Part shown: positions 13,701-29,800 of the stretch, piece by piece
Position numbering within the stretch: the stretch's first letter is position 1
Layout: each line of letters opens with the position of its first letter
Origin: Deuterostichococcus epilithicus
Lineage: Eukaryota; Chlorophyta; Trebouxiophyceae; Prasiolales; Stichococcaceae
Reading direction: 5' to 3'
Length of the DNA: 64,000 nucleotides
Assembly (NCBI GenBank): GCA_033439295.1
Contig: JAVTLE010000014.1
Span: 3,410,001 to 3,474,000 of the forward strand
Translations under genes and position numbers: made by a program
Notes under the pieces: generated by a model
Database searches by the model: none
Seen by the model: the letters and a program-made list of their open reading frames with translations, nothing else
Told to the model about the DNA's origin: nothing

Positions 13701-16700
13701 GGGGGGACAACTGGCAGCGCTCGGACAGACTGTGGTATCAGTGGGCAGCATCACGGCACGCTGCTGGTCGACGATCAAACAACACAGCCCTCTCAAACCA
13801 TGCCCATGGCTCTTGCGCACCTCAACTGCGGCAGCCAGGCCATCGGCGGCTGCGGCGCGGACGTCCTCGTTGGCGTGGGCAAGGTAGGGGATGAGCGCGC
13901 CAGCGTAGTCGGCCGGCAGCACGGCGCCCGCCTGGTCCCACAGCGCCTCCGCCTCCTCTGCATTGCCTGCGCATTGGTGGCAACAGGCGTTGGATGGCCC
14001 GTGTTGATTGCGGTCTGAGCTCGGTGTGGCGACTGCAGTGCCCACAGCGCTCGCGAGCCCTGCGCATGGCCTGGAAGACAGAGCAGGTGATGCCGAATGT
14101 CGCCTGTCAGACGAATCAGGCCACGGCCAAAAGGGACGCAGGACCTGCGGCTCCTCCACAAGGATCGCAGGCTCCTCAGGTGTCGAGAGTTCGAGAGTGA
14201 TGCCGGGCGGGGCGGCCGCACTGGGTGATGCATCGAAGCGCGCCAGCCACAGCACCGCGGCAATACTGCCGTCCTGCGGGCATTCGCTCGCCGCGATCGC
14301 CGGCACAGACGGCAGCGCCGCCAGCGCTGCGGCGCGCACGTGCGCCGATGCCGCCAGCAGGCCGCTGAGCGCAGCTGGCAGCTCCGTCTCGCCAACCCCC
14401 GCGCACAGGTCGCCAAGCAGCGGCTGCACACGCTCCCTGGACTTAAACCGAGCACCCGGTCGCCGGGCCGGTGGCAGCAACACAGGAAGGAGGATGCAGT
14501 CTTCCGGCAGACATGATTTCGCCATGCACAGTGCCCATGCACATTGCAACTGTTGACTTTATATTCAATCCCCTCTGCCCTCAAACCCAACCCAGGACGG
14601 TCGCCTTGCTCGCAAACCATCTGCACGGCGCGCGCCCGCAGGGGTAGGGGCCTTGCAGCGCCGGTATGCGTCGTATGTTCAGAGTTCAGGGAGGTCAATG
14701 CCCGGCACACACCTGTAGGCGGGGACAACGCCCAGCAGGTGGTACAGCAGTGCCAGCGTCGCCGCGCGCGGCAGCGGCGCGCCTGGCGTCACGTGTGGTG
14801 CGACCGTGCCGAGCGCAGCCTCGTGCAGCGGCGTGTGCGTGCGTGAGGCCAGCAGCGCCTGCACGATCGGGAAGGCAAACGCCCAGGCGGGGCCCGGCAG
14901 CGGCTGCCGGTCGGCGGTCGCGGCGGCCAGCGCCGCAACTGATGCCGCCACCGCGGGGTGCGCTGCAAGGTCCTTGTGCGTGGGGTAGCCTGCGGCTGGA
15001 GAGGAGCAGCGCGTGAGAGGCGGGCGGTTGCTTGGCAATGCAGCAGCAGGGAATGCAGCGACTCGGCAGCACAGGTCCCTCGACGCTGACACCAAGGTTG
15101 CAAGCCTCACAGCCAGGAGTAGGCGCCAGATCGGATGATCGGATTACAGTGAGCCACACCGGACATGGCGAGCGAACAACTTCAAACTCGCCTGTAGCAG
15201 CCTGCAGTGCGACCAGACGCAGCGCGGTCGCGAGTGGCGCGGCGGCTGCTGCCAGACCCCGCGGCAGCGACGCGGCCATCGCGCGGACGGNGTCCCAGGC
15301 GGCGCCCTCGCCCACCAGCGGGCTGGCCAGCAGCGGCGCTGCGATCGGCGCCATCTCCTCCAGGTGCCCGGCCGTGAACGCCGCGTCGCCGGCGGCGGCG
15401 GCTGCCAGCGCCGAGAGGCCCCCCTCCAGCCGCGCCTTGATGCCCGCGACGTGCGCCCGCACCTGGCCGCCGCAACAGTTTGCATTGGAGTCACAGCGTC
15501 CACACCATGAGCACAGGGACAGTGGGCTGCGGGGCCTGCGCTCGTCACCGAGCTTTGTTGGGAGTGCCAGGGGTTTGCAGCGCGCAGGGCGACATGAGTC
15601 CACCAGTTGCCAGTGAATTGATCATGCGGACAGAATGCTGATGGATGCTCTGGAACAGGAACACCTCACTGTCACTCTGTACCGTCAGTCGCATGACGCC
15701 TGCTGTGCTCTCGTCAACAGACTGCCGCAAAGAAAATCGACTCACAAGACAGCTCCAGAAAGGGAATCAGCGGCCAGCACCTCGGCTTCCTCAGCCAGCA
15801 GCCGGGCGCGACGCTCCGCGGCGGGGTCCTTCTTGGCGCCCGCCTTGCCGTTGGCCTTGGCCGTGGGCCTGGCCGAAGGGCGAGCGCCAGCGGCGCCACT
15901 CGCCTGCGGCGGCCGTGCGGATGGCTTATCGTCCTCGTCGCTGTAGTAGTCCGTCTTGAAGCGGCCGCGCGGCTGCAGGACGGCGAAAAGCTCAGTCGCC
16001 ACTCGTGCCGAAATCCACATCTTCCTCGTGACACAACCTCCATCACAAAATGCCCCTAGTCGCAAAGCGGCTGTGCATGCCCTTGTGACGCAGCCTGGCG
16101 TGCAGCAAACGAGAACAGGTTCCAGGCACGTTCCGCAGCGACAAGCCAGTCGCTGCTGCTCCAGCAATCGCTGCCCACCACACCGATAAATCACAAAAGG
16201 CGAGGCCTGACGCACCTTGCGGATGTTCTTATCCTCAGCCAGCTCCGCCTTGAAGCCGTTCTGGGCGCCGACCTCGGCGGCGAGCACCCCTTCGGGCGCG
16301 GCCCACTTGCCAATGTCGGCGGCGGACAGCGCGTCATGCTCCGCCGGGTCCAGCCGCGCCGCCAGCGCCGCGTGCAGCGGCGGGAACAGCGCCTCCGCAG
16401 CGTCTGCCATGCAGGCGCGCAGCGCAGCCAGGCCGCCGAGCCTCTCCGCGGCGCCGGCGGCGCCGGCGCCCTCACGGCCGAGCAGCAGCGCCACTGCCGT
16501 GTCTGGAGCGCCTGCGGGGCGAGTTGGGCAAGGCGCAGTGGGCGGATGTGCTACAGGCCAGGCTGCCAGTCACAGCTCATTGGGTGACGGACACAGGCCT
16601 TCATTTGCACCCTTCTGACGATCGTCTTGTGTATCTCGAGCGAATGGCTGTCCGCAAGCAACATTGCCCTCGGGGCAGGTCCCAGGTGCTGACGTCGCCT

Positions 16701-19700
16701 GCCGGCAGACCAACCCACCTGCCAGCATGGCGGGCACGGCGTGCAGCCGCCGTTTGATGTCTTTCCACAGCAGTCGCCCACGCGCCGAGCGGTGCGCCAG
16801 CGTGACGACCGGGTGGTTGATGGCGAGGGCCAGCTGCGTGACAAACTCCGGGGCGACTCCGTCGCCGGACCGCGGTGTCAGCGCCAGCAGGAGCACGCAG
16901 AACCGCTGCGCCACCACTTCCTGCGCAGGCGCAGTAGAACCGAGGCTGGGAGCTGCACGGTCGTGAGGTAAGGTCTGTAGCGTGCCAACACTGTGGTTGC
17001 TGTGAATAAGACCTTAGAATGATCTCTACAGCTTCTGGCGCTGCAAACCTTAGTGTCAGGAAGAGGAGAACTGTGTTTCTGAAAATTGTTTGTCAATGAG
17101 GAGCATTACAAGCGCATCAGGGCCGAGGGAGCTCACCCGCGAGATGCCGCTGTCGTCTGCTGCGTCCACATACACTGGGCCGGCCTGCGGCTGCCGCAGC
17201 CAGTGCCACACGGCATCGAGCACCAGCTCTGCAGCGATTGATTGCAGCACCGCTCAGCCCACACCACTCATCACGGACGTCATGCCACGAGACTAGGTAA
17301 GCAGCAGGAGTGCAGGTTCCAGGTCATGAAAACAAAGTAAAAGTGGCATTGATCCCAGTAACGACCTCACCTGCAACTAAGGGCGCCTGCGCAACGCACT
17401 GCAGAATGGCGTCCGTCGCGCTGCGCCGCACCGACCGCGAGTGGTGCAGCCCCGCCAGCGCCAGCGCCCGGCACACCGCCGCAGTGCCGCTGCCGTCCAG
17501 CCGCTGGCTGTGCTGCATGAGCAGCGCGGCTGCCAGCGGCGGCACTAGTGCCGCCTCTGCGTTCGTCAGCCGCCCCAGCGAGGCCGGCGTGAGCAGCGGG
17601 CTGCCGCCGCCGGCTGCTGACTGCCACACCTGTGCCCATGGAGAATATCACTTGCTGCACGCGCAGCGGTGCAAGCAATTTGAACCCCTTGACAGTAACT
17701 TCTGCTGATGATGACTTGACCAGGTCAATGTCAGTTTTGACCTTAGGAAGTCCGCCTGTCATGTTCACTCACATGCTTGCTGCAGTTTGCTGTATGCAGT
17801 GCATCAGGTTCGAAGATTTTCCTGTACCTTCTGCTTCTCGCATTGGTCGCTGGCAGCTGCGTCCTGCGCCGCCAGGATGGCAAGGATGAGCAGCGCGCTG
17901 ATACCCTCGCTGCGGACGGCTGCCTTGGCAACCGCGTCCGCCAGCACCGGCAAGACCGCCGGCGCGAGTGGCGATGCCTCCTTCACCAGAGTCGGCGCTG
18001 CCTGCAGAACCTGCACACCGGACATGCATGGCTCAGCTGGTGCGATGTCATGCCTCGATGCACTGTTGACTGCAGAGAGTGGCGAGGTGTCAGCACATGC
18101 CACCAGAGTTCCAACCGTACTCATCCCAAAAACAGCTGACCTGCTCTGCAAATGCTTTACCTGAGAGCGCTGCCTGCAATCAACTACCATTGCACACCTG
18201 CACGAGACACCGCAGGTGGGCGCGTCTGAGGCCCTCCTTCTCCTTGAGTCCCGCCCGGAAGTGCGCCATCACCGCTTCCGGCAGCTGCTGCAGCCGAGGC
18301 AGCCAGGCGCCCAGGGCCGCCACCACGGCGGCCTTTGCCTGCAGCCAAATGCCAGCGATTTCGTGTCACGGTCATTTGCAGGCATTTGCCACGGCGCTGA
18401 CTGTGAGGTTTGATGACTGCCACAAGCACCTAACAAATCAATCGCATTCGAAGGTTTGGGCTTCAGAATCCAATGCACCGACTCTTGGTGCTTCTACTCA
18501 GGGTCAAAGAACCGACCTCCTCGCTGGGCTCGGACTTGTACACGCCCAGCAGCCGCAGCACAGTCGCATCCGCCGCCCGCGAGACAGCGGCGCCGGAGCC
18601 GGGCGCCGCCGCCAGCGCCTGCACCGCCGCCAGCACCCCGCAGCGCTCGGCTGCAGACTTGGACTTGCCGCCCGCCTTGCCGTCCAGTACGTCTAGCAGG
18701 CTGGCGACAGTGGCGCCTACGGCATCGGCGTCGCTCATCCGGGACGCCAGCGCGGCAAAGACGTCCGCCGCGGACGCCCTGTCATTGCACGGATCAGGTG
18801 CACGCCATCAGCTGTGGATCGCATATCTGCAGCTCTTCCAGCAGATGGGAGAATGTCGGCACAAGCTGATATGTGGCCATCAGAGCGTTTCCTGCAGCCG
18901 ATGCAGTGTCTATATGCCACAGCGCGGCCAACACCACACCTGACCGGCTCTTTCACATGGCGGCACAGCTGCGACAGCGGCTCTGCCAGCGCCGCAGCGT
19001 AAGCGCTCAGGTCCAGCCGCACGCCCCGACACAGCGCCGCAACCGTCGGCAGCGTCACATCCGGGCTGCGCTTCATCATGCGCTGCGCCGCCGGCAGCAG
19101 CTGGCCGCTAAACTCTTCGTGGGTGGCGCCTGCAAGCAGCTGGCCCCAGGCCGCCAACGCGGCGGGCTCCGGCCGCGCCTTGGCATTTATGACATGCTCC
19201 ACGAAGGCCGCCAGCAGCTCCTGCCGATGCGCCGCCAGCTGCTCCGGGCTTGTCAGCTGCCGCAGCACCAGCCGCGCCGCGCCGGGCGAGCCTGCCGGTG
19301 ACAGCATGCGGTGCATCGACTCAGCAACAGGACCAGACCCGCTTCCCCCCCTTTTCCCCAGCAGAATGCCGTCTGGCATCGTTTGGCATGACTTTGCAGC
19401 TGTTGCAGGGATGCACTTCCAGGAGTTGAGCCGTGCTGACGTGACTGGAGGAAGCCAAACAACCGAATATGCATGCTCCACCCGCGGCACCCACCTGTGC
19501 TGCGCGCAACTGCAATGTAGTCGTCCAGTAGCGCCGGCTTCTCGCGCAGCACGCTGCCGGGCTCGCGCGCGAGGCGGTCCCACTGAGGGTGCGGCAGCAA
19601 GCAGTCCAGCAGGCCGCTCTGGCTGCTCACGACGCGCGCCGCCGCCTTGGCGGCCGCGGGCAGGCGCAGCTGCCGCAGCAGCAGGCTGTTCCATGCCAGC

Positions 19701-20231
19701 AGCACCGCGCACTCCTGCATGGGCCGGACTGCCAGAGCATCAATTCAAGACGGGAAAATGAAACACCGGCATGCCATGATGATACACAACAGGTCAATTT
19801 ACAGCTTGATAGTCAACATCACCTGCAAGGATCGTTTGCTGGGGTCGCATTTGATCAGCGCTGCTGCGAATGCTTTTAGAAATGTGTCTGACGCAGCGAT
19901 GGCCTCGCGCAGGAAGCCCAGGACTGCGCGTCGCGATGCCGCATCGGTGTAGATGGGGACCGTTGCAAACACGATGCCTACGATCTCCGCAGCGTTTGCC
20001 TCCAGAAACTCTGCAGCGCCCGTTGCGGAAGTCAGGCTCGGACATGCACCATCAAGGTGATGCATGATCATGCACGTATGCACAGAGCATCAACTGAGCC
20101 TGCCGGGAGCCAAATGCACTATTACCTGGGTTGCGGGATGGCCTGGATAACGTTGCAGCCCACAGCTTGCGGCGAGCCTTGCCTGACTGCGCCCAGTTTC
20201 TGTGGGCGATGCCCAGCACTGACTCCTCCAT
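1720..20231 (-). CDS. GCN1: GCN1, HEAT-repeat activator of eIF2-alpha kinase GCN2
   Basis: GCN1 binds ribosomes and GCN2, passing the uncharged-tRNA signal that leads to eIF2-alpha phosphorylation in amino-acid starvation. The gene is split into many short exons. Exon 1 (20126-20231, starts [13 protein letters not shown]) ends in phase 1 and joins exon 2 (19823-20010, [15 protein letters not shown]), which supports the start. HEAT-like helices run throughout, e.g. near 9080 ([20 protein letters not shown]), 8900 ([17 protein letters not shown]), 9950 ([20 protein letters not shown]), 11150 ([18 protein letters not shown]) and 11700 ([19 protein letters not shown]). The middle blocks correspond to the eEF3-like part of the family. 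The last exon ends ...[12 protein letters not shown] with the stop at 1720-1722. Many exon borders were not fixed individually, and unresolved bases occur near 8836-8851 and 15291. Two introns carry tandem copies of their 3' splice region (8.03-8.17 and 9.95-10.15 kb). It is divergent from ArgRS. Identity is strong; the full exon chain is inferred. Confidence 0.9.
6553..6608. repeat. CAG/CTG microsatellite in a GCN1 intron
   Basis: A nearly pure CAG run of about 56 bases with rare CGG and CCG interruptions. It lies between GCN1 exons (read as CTG on the coding strand). The Ser-, Gln- or Cys-run frames it generates are not considered coding. Confidence 0.9.
8031..8170. repeat. 67-bp tandem duplication over a GCN1 3' splice site
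   Basis: The segment starting GCCGGTGGTGCCCGCCA at 8031 recurs at 8098 with the same ATGAAC and GGTGTGCT downstream landmarks; a partial third copy (ACTGCCACCTGCGCC) follows at about 8163. On the minus strand the 8031 copy is the start of a GCN1 exon ([18 protein letters not shown]) after a CAG acceptor. The other copy repeats the acceptor and the first codons and then diverges. Confidence 0.8.
8836..8862. other. Ambiguous bases and poly-G run
   Basis: Undetermined bases occur at about 8836, 8840 and 8851, next to a run of ten G. They sit at the donor edge of a GCN1 exon ([17 protein letters not shown]...). The short low-quality patch probably marks a sequencing problem in a homopolymer. Confidence 0.7.
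9950..10151. repeat. 101-102 bp tandem duplication over a GCN1 exon start
   Basis: CCGGCATCAGCAGCCCC at 9954 recurs at 10055, and GTGCCATCTGCC at 10036 recurs at 10138, giving a unit of 101-102 bp. On the minus strand the first copy is the exon start [17 protein letters not shown] after CCGCAG. The upstream copy reads [15 protein letters not shown] after the same CCGCAG and then loses coding similarity. Confidence 0.85.
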
Positions 20232-20810
20232 GATGTCTCACAGCCCTTCACATCGCTTAGGAATTGTCAACTCGATACGAACGAAACGAACAGATAGAGT
20301 CTCGCACCGTGCGCCACTCTCGCTCTTGTGAGCGCAGTTTCTGGCGGCCCCTTGGCGGCCAATTTTACCAGCCAAGCAATGTCGTGCACAATGCGAGTTT
20401 GCAATTGACTTCTGCACCACCGAGATATCAGTTCCTCATGACGCGCTGACCTAGAACATGCTAGCCGCATTCTGTGCAAGCCAAGCCAAGCTTCAAGTTC
20501 CAGGTGAATTGCACATATGCAGCTGCTTTTCTGATCAGATTGCGTATCGACGCCGTGTGTTTCTGTGCAGTTGAAGCAAGCAGTTTCATTGCGTGCGCAG
20601 GGTTTGGTGGCATCACTCGCTCGACGTTCAGGTCGCCAAAGTCGATACTCAAAGGTGACGGCGGTGCTGGAAGTGCCTCTCTGCTTCAAAGTTGGTGCTA
20701 TTTCGAGTGTCCGTCCCTCTCATGTCCATCGCAAAGCTGGTGTAACCCATCACAACTCGTCAGCAGGACGCGATAGCGGCAGCCGCAGACTCTTCAACAA
20801 ACGGCTGGGA
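20232..20810. promoter_or_regulatory. Divergent GCN1/ArgRS promoter region
   Basis: This 579-bp region separates the ATG codons of GCN1 (minus) and ArgRS (plus). The part from 20458 may instead be a 5' exon and intron of ArgRS, leaving as little as about 226 bp shared upstream sequence. It is less GC-rich than the genes. No TATA box or named element is claimed. Confidence 0.5.
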
Positions 20811-26397
<5,587 letters not shown>

Positions 26398-26810
26398 GCA
26401 CGCCCAGGACCTGCTGCTGAAGTGGCGGAGAGTGTCTGAGCTCTCGCTGCGGCGGCACCAAATTGGAAGAACAATATGGCAGAGCTCAGTATTGTGATAA
26501 TGCACGGGCCCTTCAGCAACTCGTTTGTCATAGGTGGCATTTTGAAAGATGGTTGCTATCTGCTTGTCGACTCCAGCTTCTGATCTTGCGGAGCCCTCTG
26601 ATCAGTGCGTCACTAGGTGAAAGCCACAGGCAGTCCCTCTGGTAACAAGGCGTTATCAATTCGTTGTTCCTAGGCGGCGCTCCCACTACCATGTCACGGC
26701 GAGTGACACTCTCGAAAGGGCACTGAATGTGCTGCTCCTCAACCGGAAAAATATCCTCCTAAACCTGCATCAATAAGTGTTGATGGCAAGCAGCGGCCTC
26801 GCCTAGTGGT
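26398..26810. other. Convergent intergenic region
   Basis: The region between the stops of ArgRS (plus) and threonine deaminase (minus), 413 bp. Presumably it carries both 3' untranslated regions. No ORF, RNA gene or repeat was recognised. Confidence 0.6.
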
Positions 26811-29800
26811 CTCACTGGATGAACATCTCGAACACGCTCTGCGCCTCCTTTGGCAATGGCTCGAATGCGTAGTCGGGTCCCAGGGCCGCCACCGCTTCAG
26901 CAAACCGGCTCTGGTCCTCATCCGGCAGCTGCAAATCAAGCTAAGGGTATTCATTTGCTTACAGCCGCACCGCTCGGTCTTTCCATGTCTGCAAGCAACA
27001 TGGCGGTTGAACGCTCTGGCGTCATCCCTGAACGCTACATAGACATGACGCAGTCGCAGGCAAGGTCAAAGGCCGCTTGCATGGCGCCCTCTGATTGCAA
27101 CGGGGGGCTAGCAGCGCGGCGCAGCGGCACCTGCAGGCCCAGCAGGATGGTGGAGGCGCGGTTGCCGGACTGGCGGTAGTGGAACAGCGAGATGTTCCAC
27201 ACCGGGTTCAGGATGGTCAGGAACTTGACCAGCGCGCCCCGCCGCTCCGGGAACTCCACCTGCGCAGCAGTGGGAAAAAGGGATGTATGCGGCCCGGGGT
27301 CTGGCGCCCGGGGAAGGATGGCAGCTCATGGCCAGAAGGGCGACAGCTCGAGGCCAGAAGGGCAGCAGCTCGAGGAGCCATGGACCGGAGGGAGCGCAGC
27401 AGCGCACCTGGAAGATGCGCTCGTCGGGCAGCTCGCCGGTGTAGCTGCGGGCGCGGCCGCCGACCAGGTGGCGCAGGTGCACCTGCTCCGACGACACAAA
27501 CGTGCAACTGACCCTGGAGTAGGCATGGAGTCTGTCACACGAACGGTGGTCAAATCGACGACCGCATGCGCAGGTGGCTGACATGTACTGCCGGCAAGGT
27601 ACATTGCTGCAAGACATGCAAAGGTGGTGTGAACGTAATTGGTGCTGCCCCCACCTGGGCGGCCTCGATGCCGGACAGGTCGCGGGTGGGGAAGCCGCGC
27701 GCCGTCAGCCGCGCCACCATGGCCTCCGCCTCCGCATCGGCACTGATGCCGATGCTGAACAGGATGTGCGCCATCTTGCCTGCCGAATACCTGCCGCGAT
27801 CACGTGGGAAAGCGAGATGTATCTGGTATTTGTCAGAAAAGAAACCAACATATGCGTCACCTTGCCCGCCGAGGACCTGCCGCAGCATGGAGCCCAAATC
27901 AGACATGCTGCAACACTCACGTCCTGCAAGGCGCTGCACAGGGCCGACCTGGGTCACGTCGCCACAGAGCAAGTGACCGGTCTGGGATCGACAGACACGC
28001 AGGCTGGTGGCGCCACGCTCAGAGGTCTTTCAGGTCCCCCATGCGGGGGGGTTGGTGGAAAGGGGGCACGTAGCGCACCGGTACTTGAACTCGGTGATAT
28101 CAATGGCGGTGTCAGCCAGCGCAGTCTGAATGAAGTCGAGGAACGCTCCTCTCGCCTGCAGCACACATGCAAACCACACAAATCAGGCTGTTGCAAGCAA
28201 CGGGCGCCAGTCGCAGCACGTGTGCGCTGCACTGGCACACAAGCTGCGTTCTGAAGAGGCATGGTCCTCTCAGTGGCCTTCAAAACTGCATGGACGCACA
28301 CAGCCCCACCACAAGAGCTGTTGGATGCGACTGCCTGCTTTTGCCGTGCTGCACACTGGAGTGTCCAACTCTGCAGCGTGCGCGATGCAGCCGTTTGGCT
28401 GTGCAGCGTTGCGTAGGGGCCTGCTGCGCTGCACATCCCTTCTCCTAATCAATGGGGACGCGCCAAGCGCTGCAGCGCCAGCACGAAACGTGGAGCTGGA
28501 ATTGGAAACTTGGCGATGCAGGTGGGCAGGGCGAGCACCTCAGGGATGGAGGTGGCCAGCATGGCCTCGCGCCTCGCGCCAACCTGCGCCAGCTCCGACA
28601 CCAGCCGCAGCCGATCGAAGTTCATGTTAGCGCCGCTGGTTACCGCCACCACCGTCTCCCCCTGCAGGCAGTCCCGGCAGCATGAGCCGTGCTGTCTGCA
28701 GAATCGAATCGCCGACTCTTCCGCTTCTGGAAGAAGCACCGGCGCGATGCGAGGCGTCGGCTGCCTCGTCGGTGCGACGGACGGGGCTGCCATCGCACAG
28801 CACGACGGCAGGCTGCGACGGCAAGGCGCAAGACAGCACCGCGAATGCATGCGCATGTGCGGCGCGACGCCCGGGACCGCAAATGCAGCACGCTTTTCCC
28901 TGCAATGCCTGCCTGCAGGCCGTGGCGCTCGATGTAGGCGCGGGCGCCGGCCACGGCGAGCGCCCCTGCCGGCTCCAGTATGGTGCGCGTCTCCGAGTAC
29001 ACGTCCCGGATGGCGCCGCTGATCGCCGCGTTGTTGACCAGCACCACACCGTCCAGCAGCTCCCGGCACACCCGGAACGTCTCGCGGCCCACCTGTGGGG
29101 AGCACGGGGCGACTCAGAAGGCGGCTTGGATTTCGTTGCGGCTTCGCTGTGGCTGTGGCCGCACGCTGGCGGGCAGCAGCTCCTGGCTCACCCAACATGT
29201 CTCCCAAGCCGCCTGCAGCAGCGGCGCCGGGCGTCATGTCAGACAACGTGTTCAGAACGTGGCTTGACCCTTTGCTGTGCACCCAGAAGTGCTGAGACGC
29301 TCAGGCATGTGGTCTCGTTGCCTTGAGGATATTCATTTCGAGGTGATGGTGCGGGGCGGCGCACCGTCTTGACGGCCACGCCATCCGCAAAGGCGTCCAC
29401 CTTTGCCAGCGTCGTGCGCTTGCCTCGCGACAGCGAGATGGCCATGGCATTGGCCCCTGCGATTGGAGACTGTTTGCGTCACGATCCGACTGCAGATGAC
29501 ACAGCGACACGCAGTGCGGCGCCACCGTCAGCAGGCGTCAGCGAGACACCGCTTTCTAAATATGAGCCCTGAGCATGACTGCGCCAGTCACCAGAGTCAG
29601 TCATGCAGCATTCACAATTACTGCGAGGTTGTCCAGCAGTGGAAAGCGCCTGTGGGCTCGACGCCGATAATCTTGACGCTGGGCTGGATGGCTTTGACGT
29701 AGGTGGCGACGCCGGCGATGAGGCCGCCGCCGCCCACCGGCACAAATATGGCGTGCAGCGCCTGCGGGTCCGGCACCTGCTGGCACAGCAGGCAAGGTTG

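Noticed and set aside
20565-20810. ArgRS start at the beginning of the open frame
   Set aside because: That codon is GTG directly beside a likely splice acceptor, not an ATG; kept only as a hypothesis about an upstream exon.
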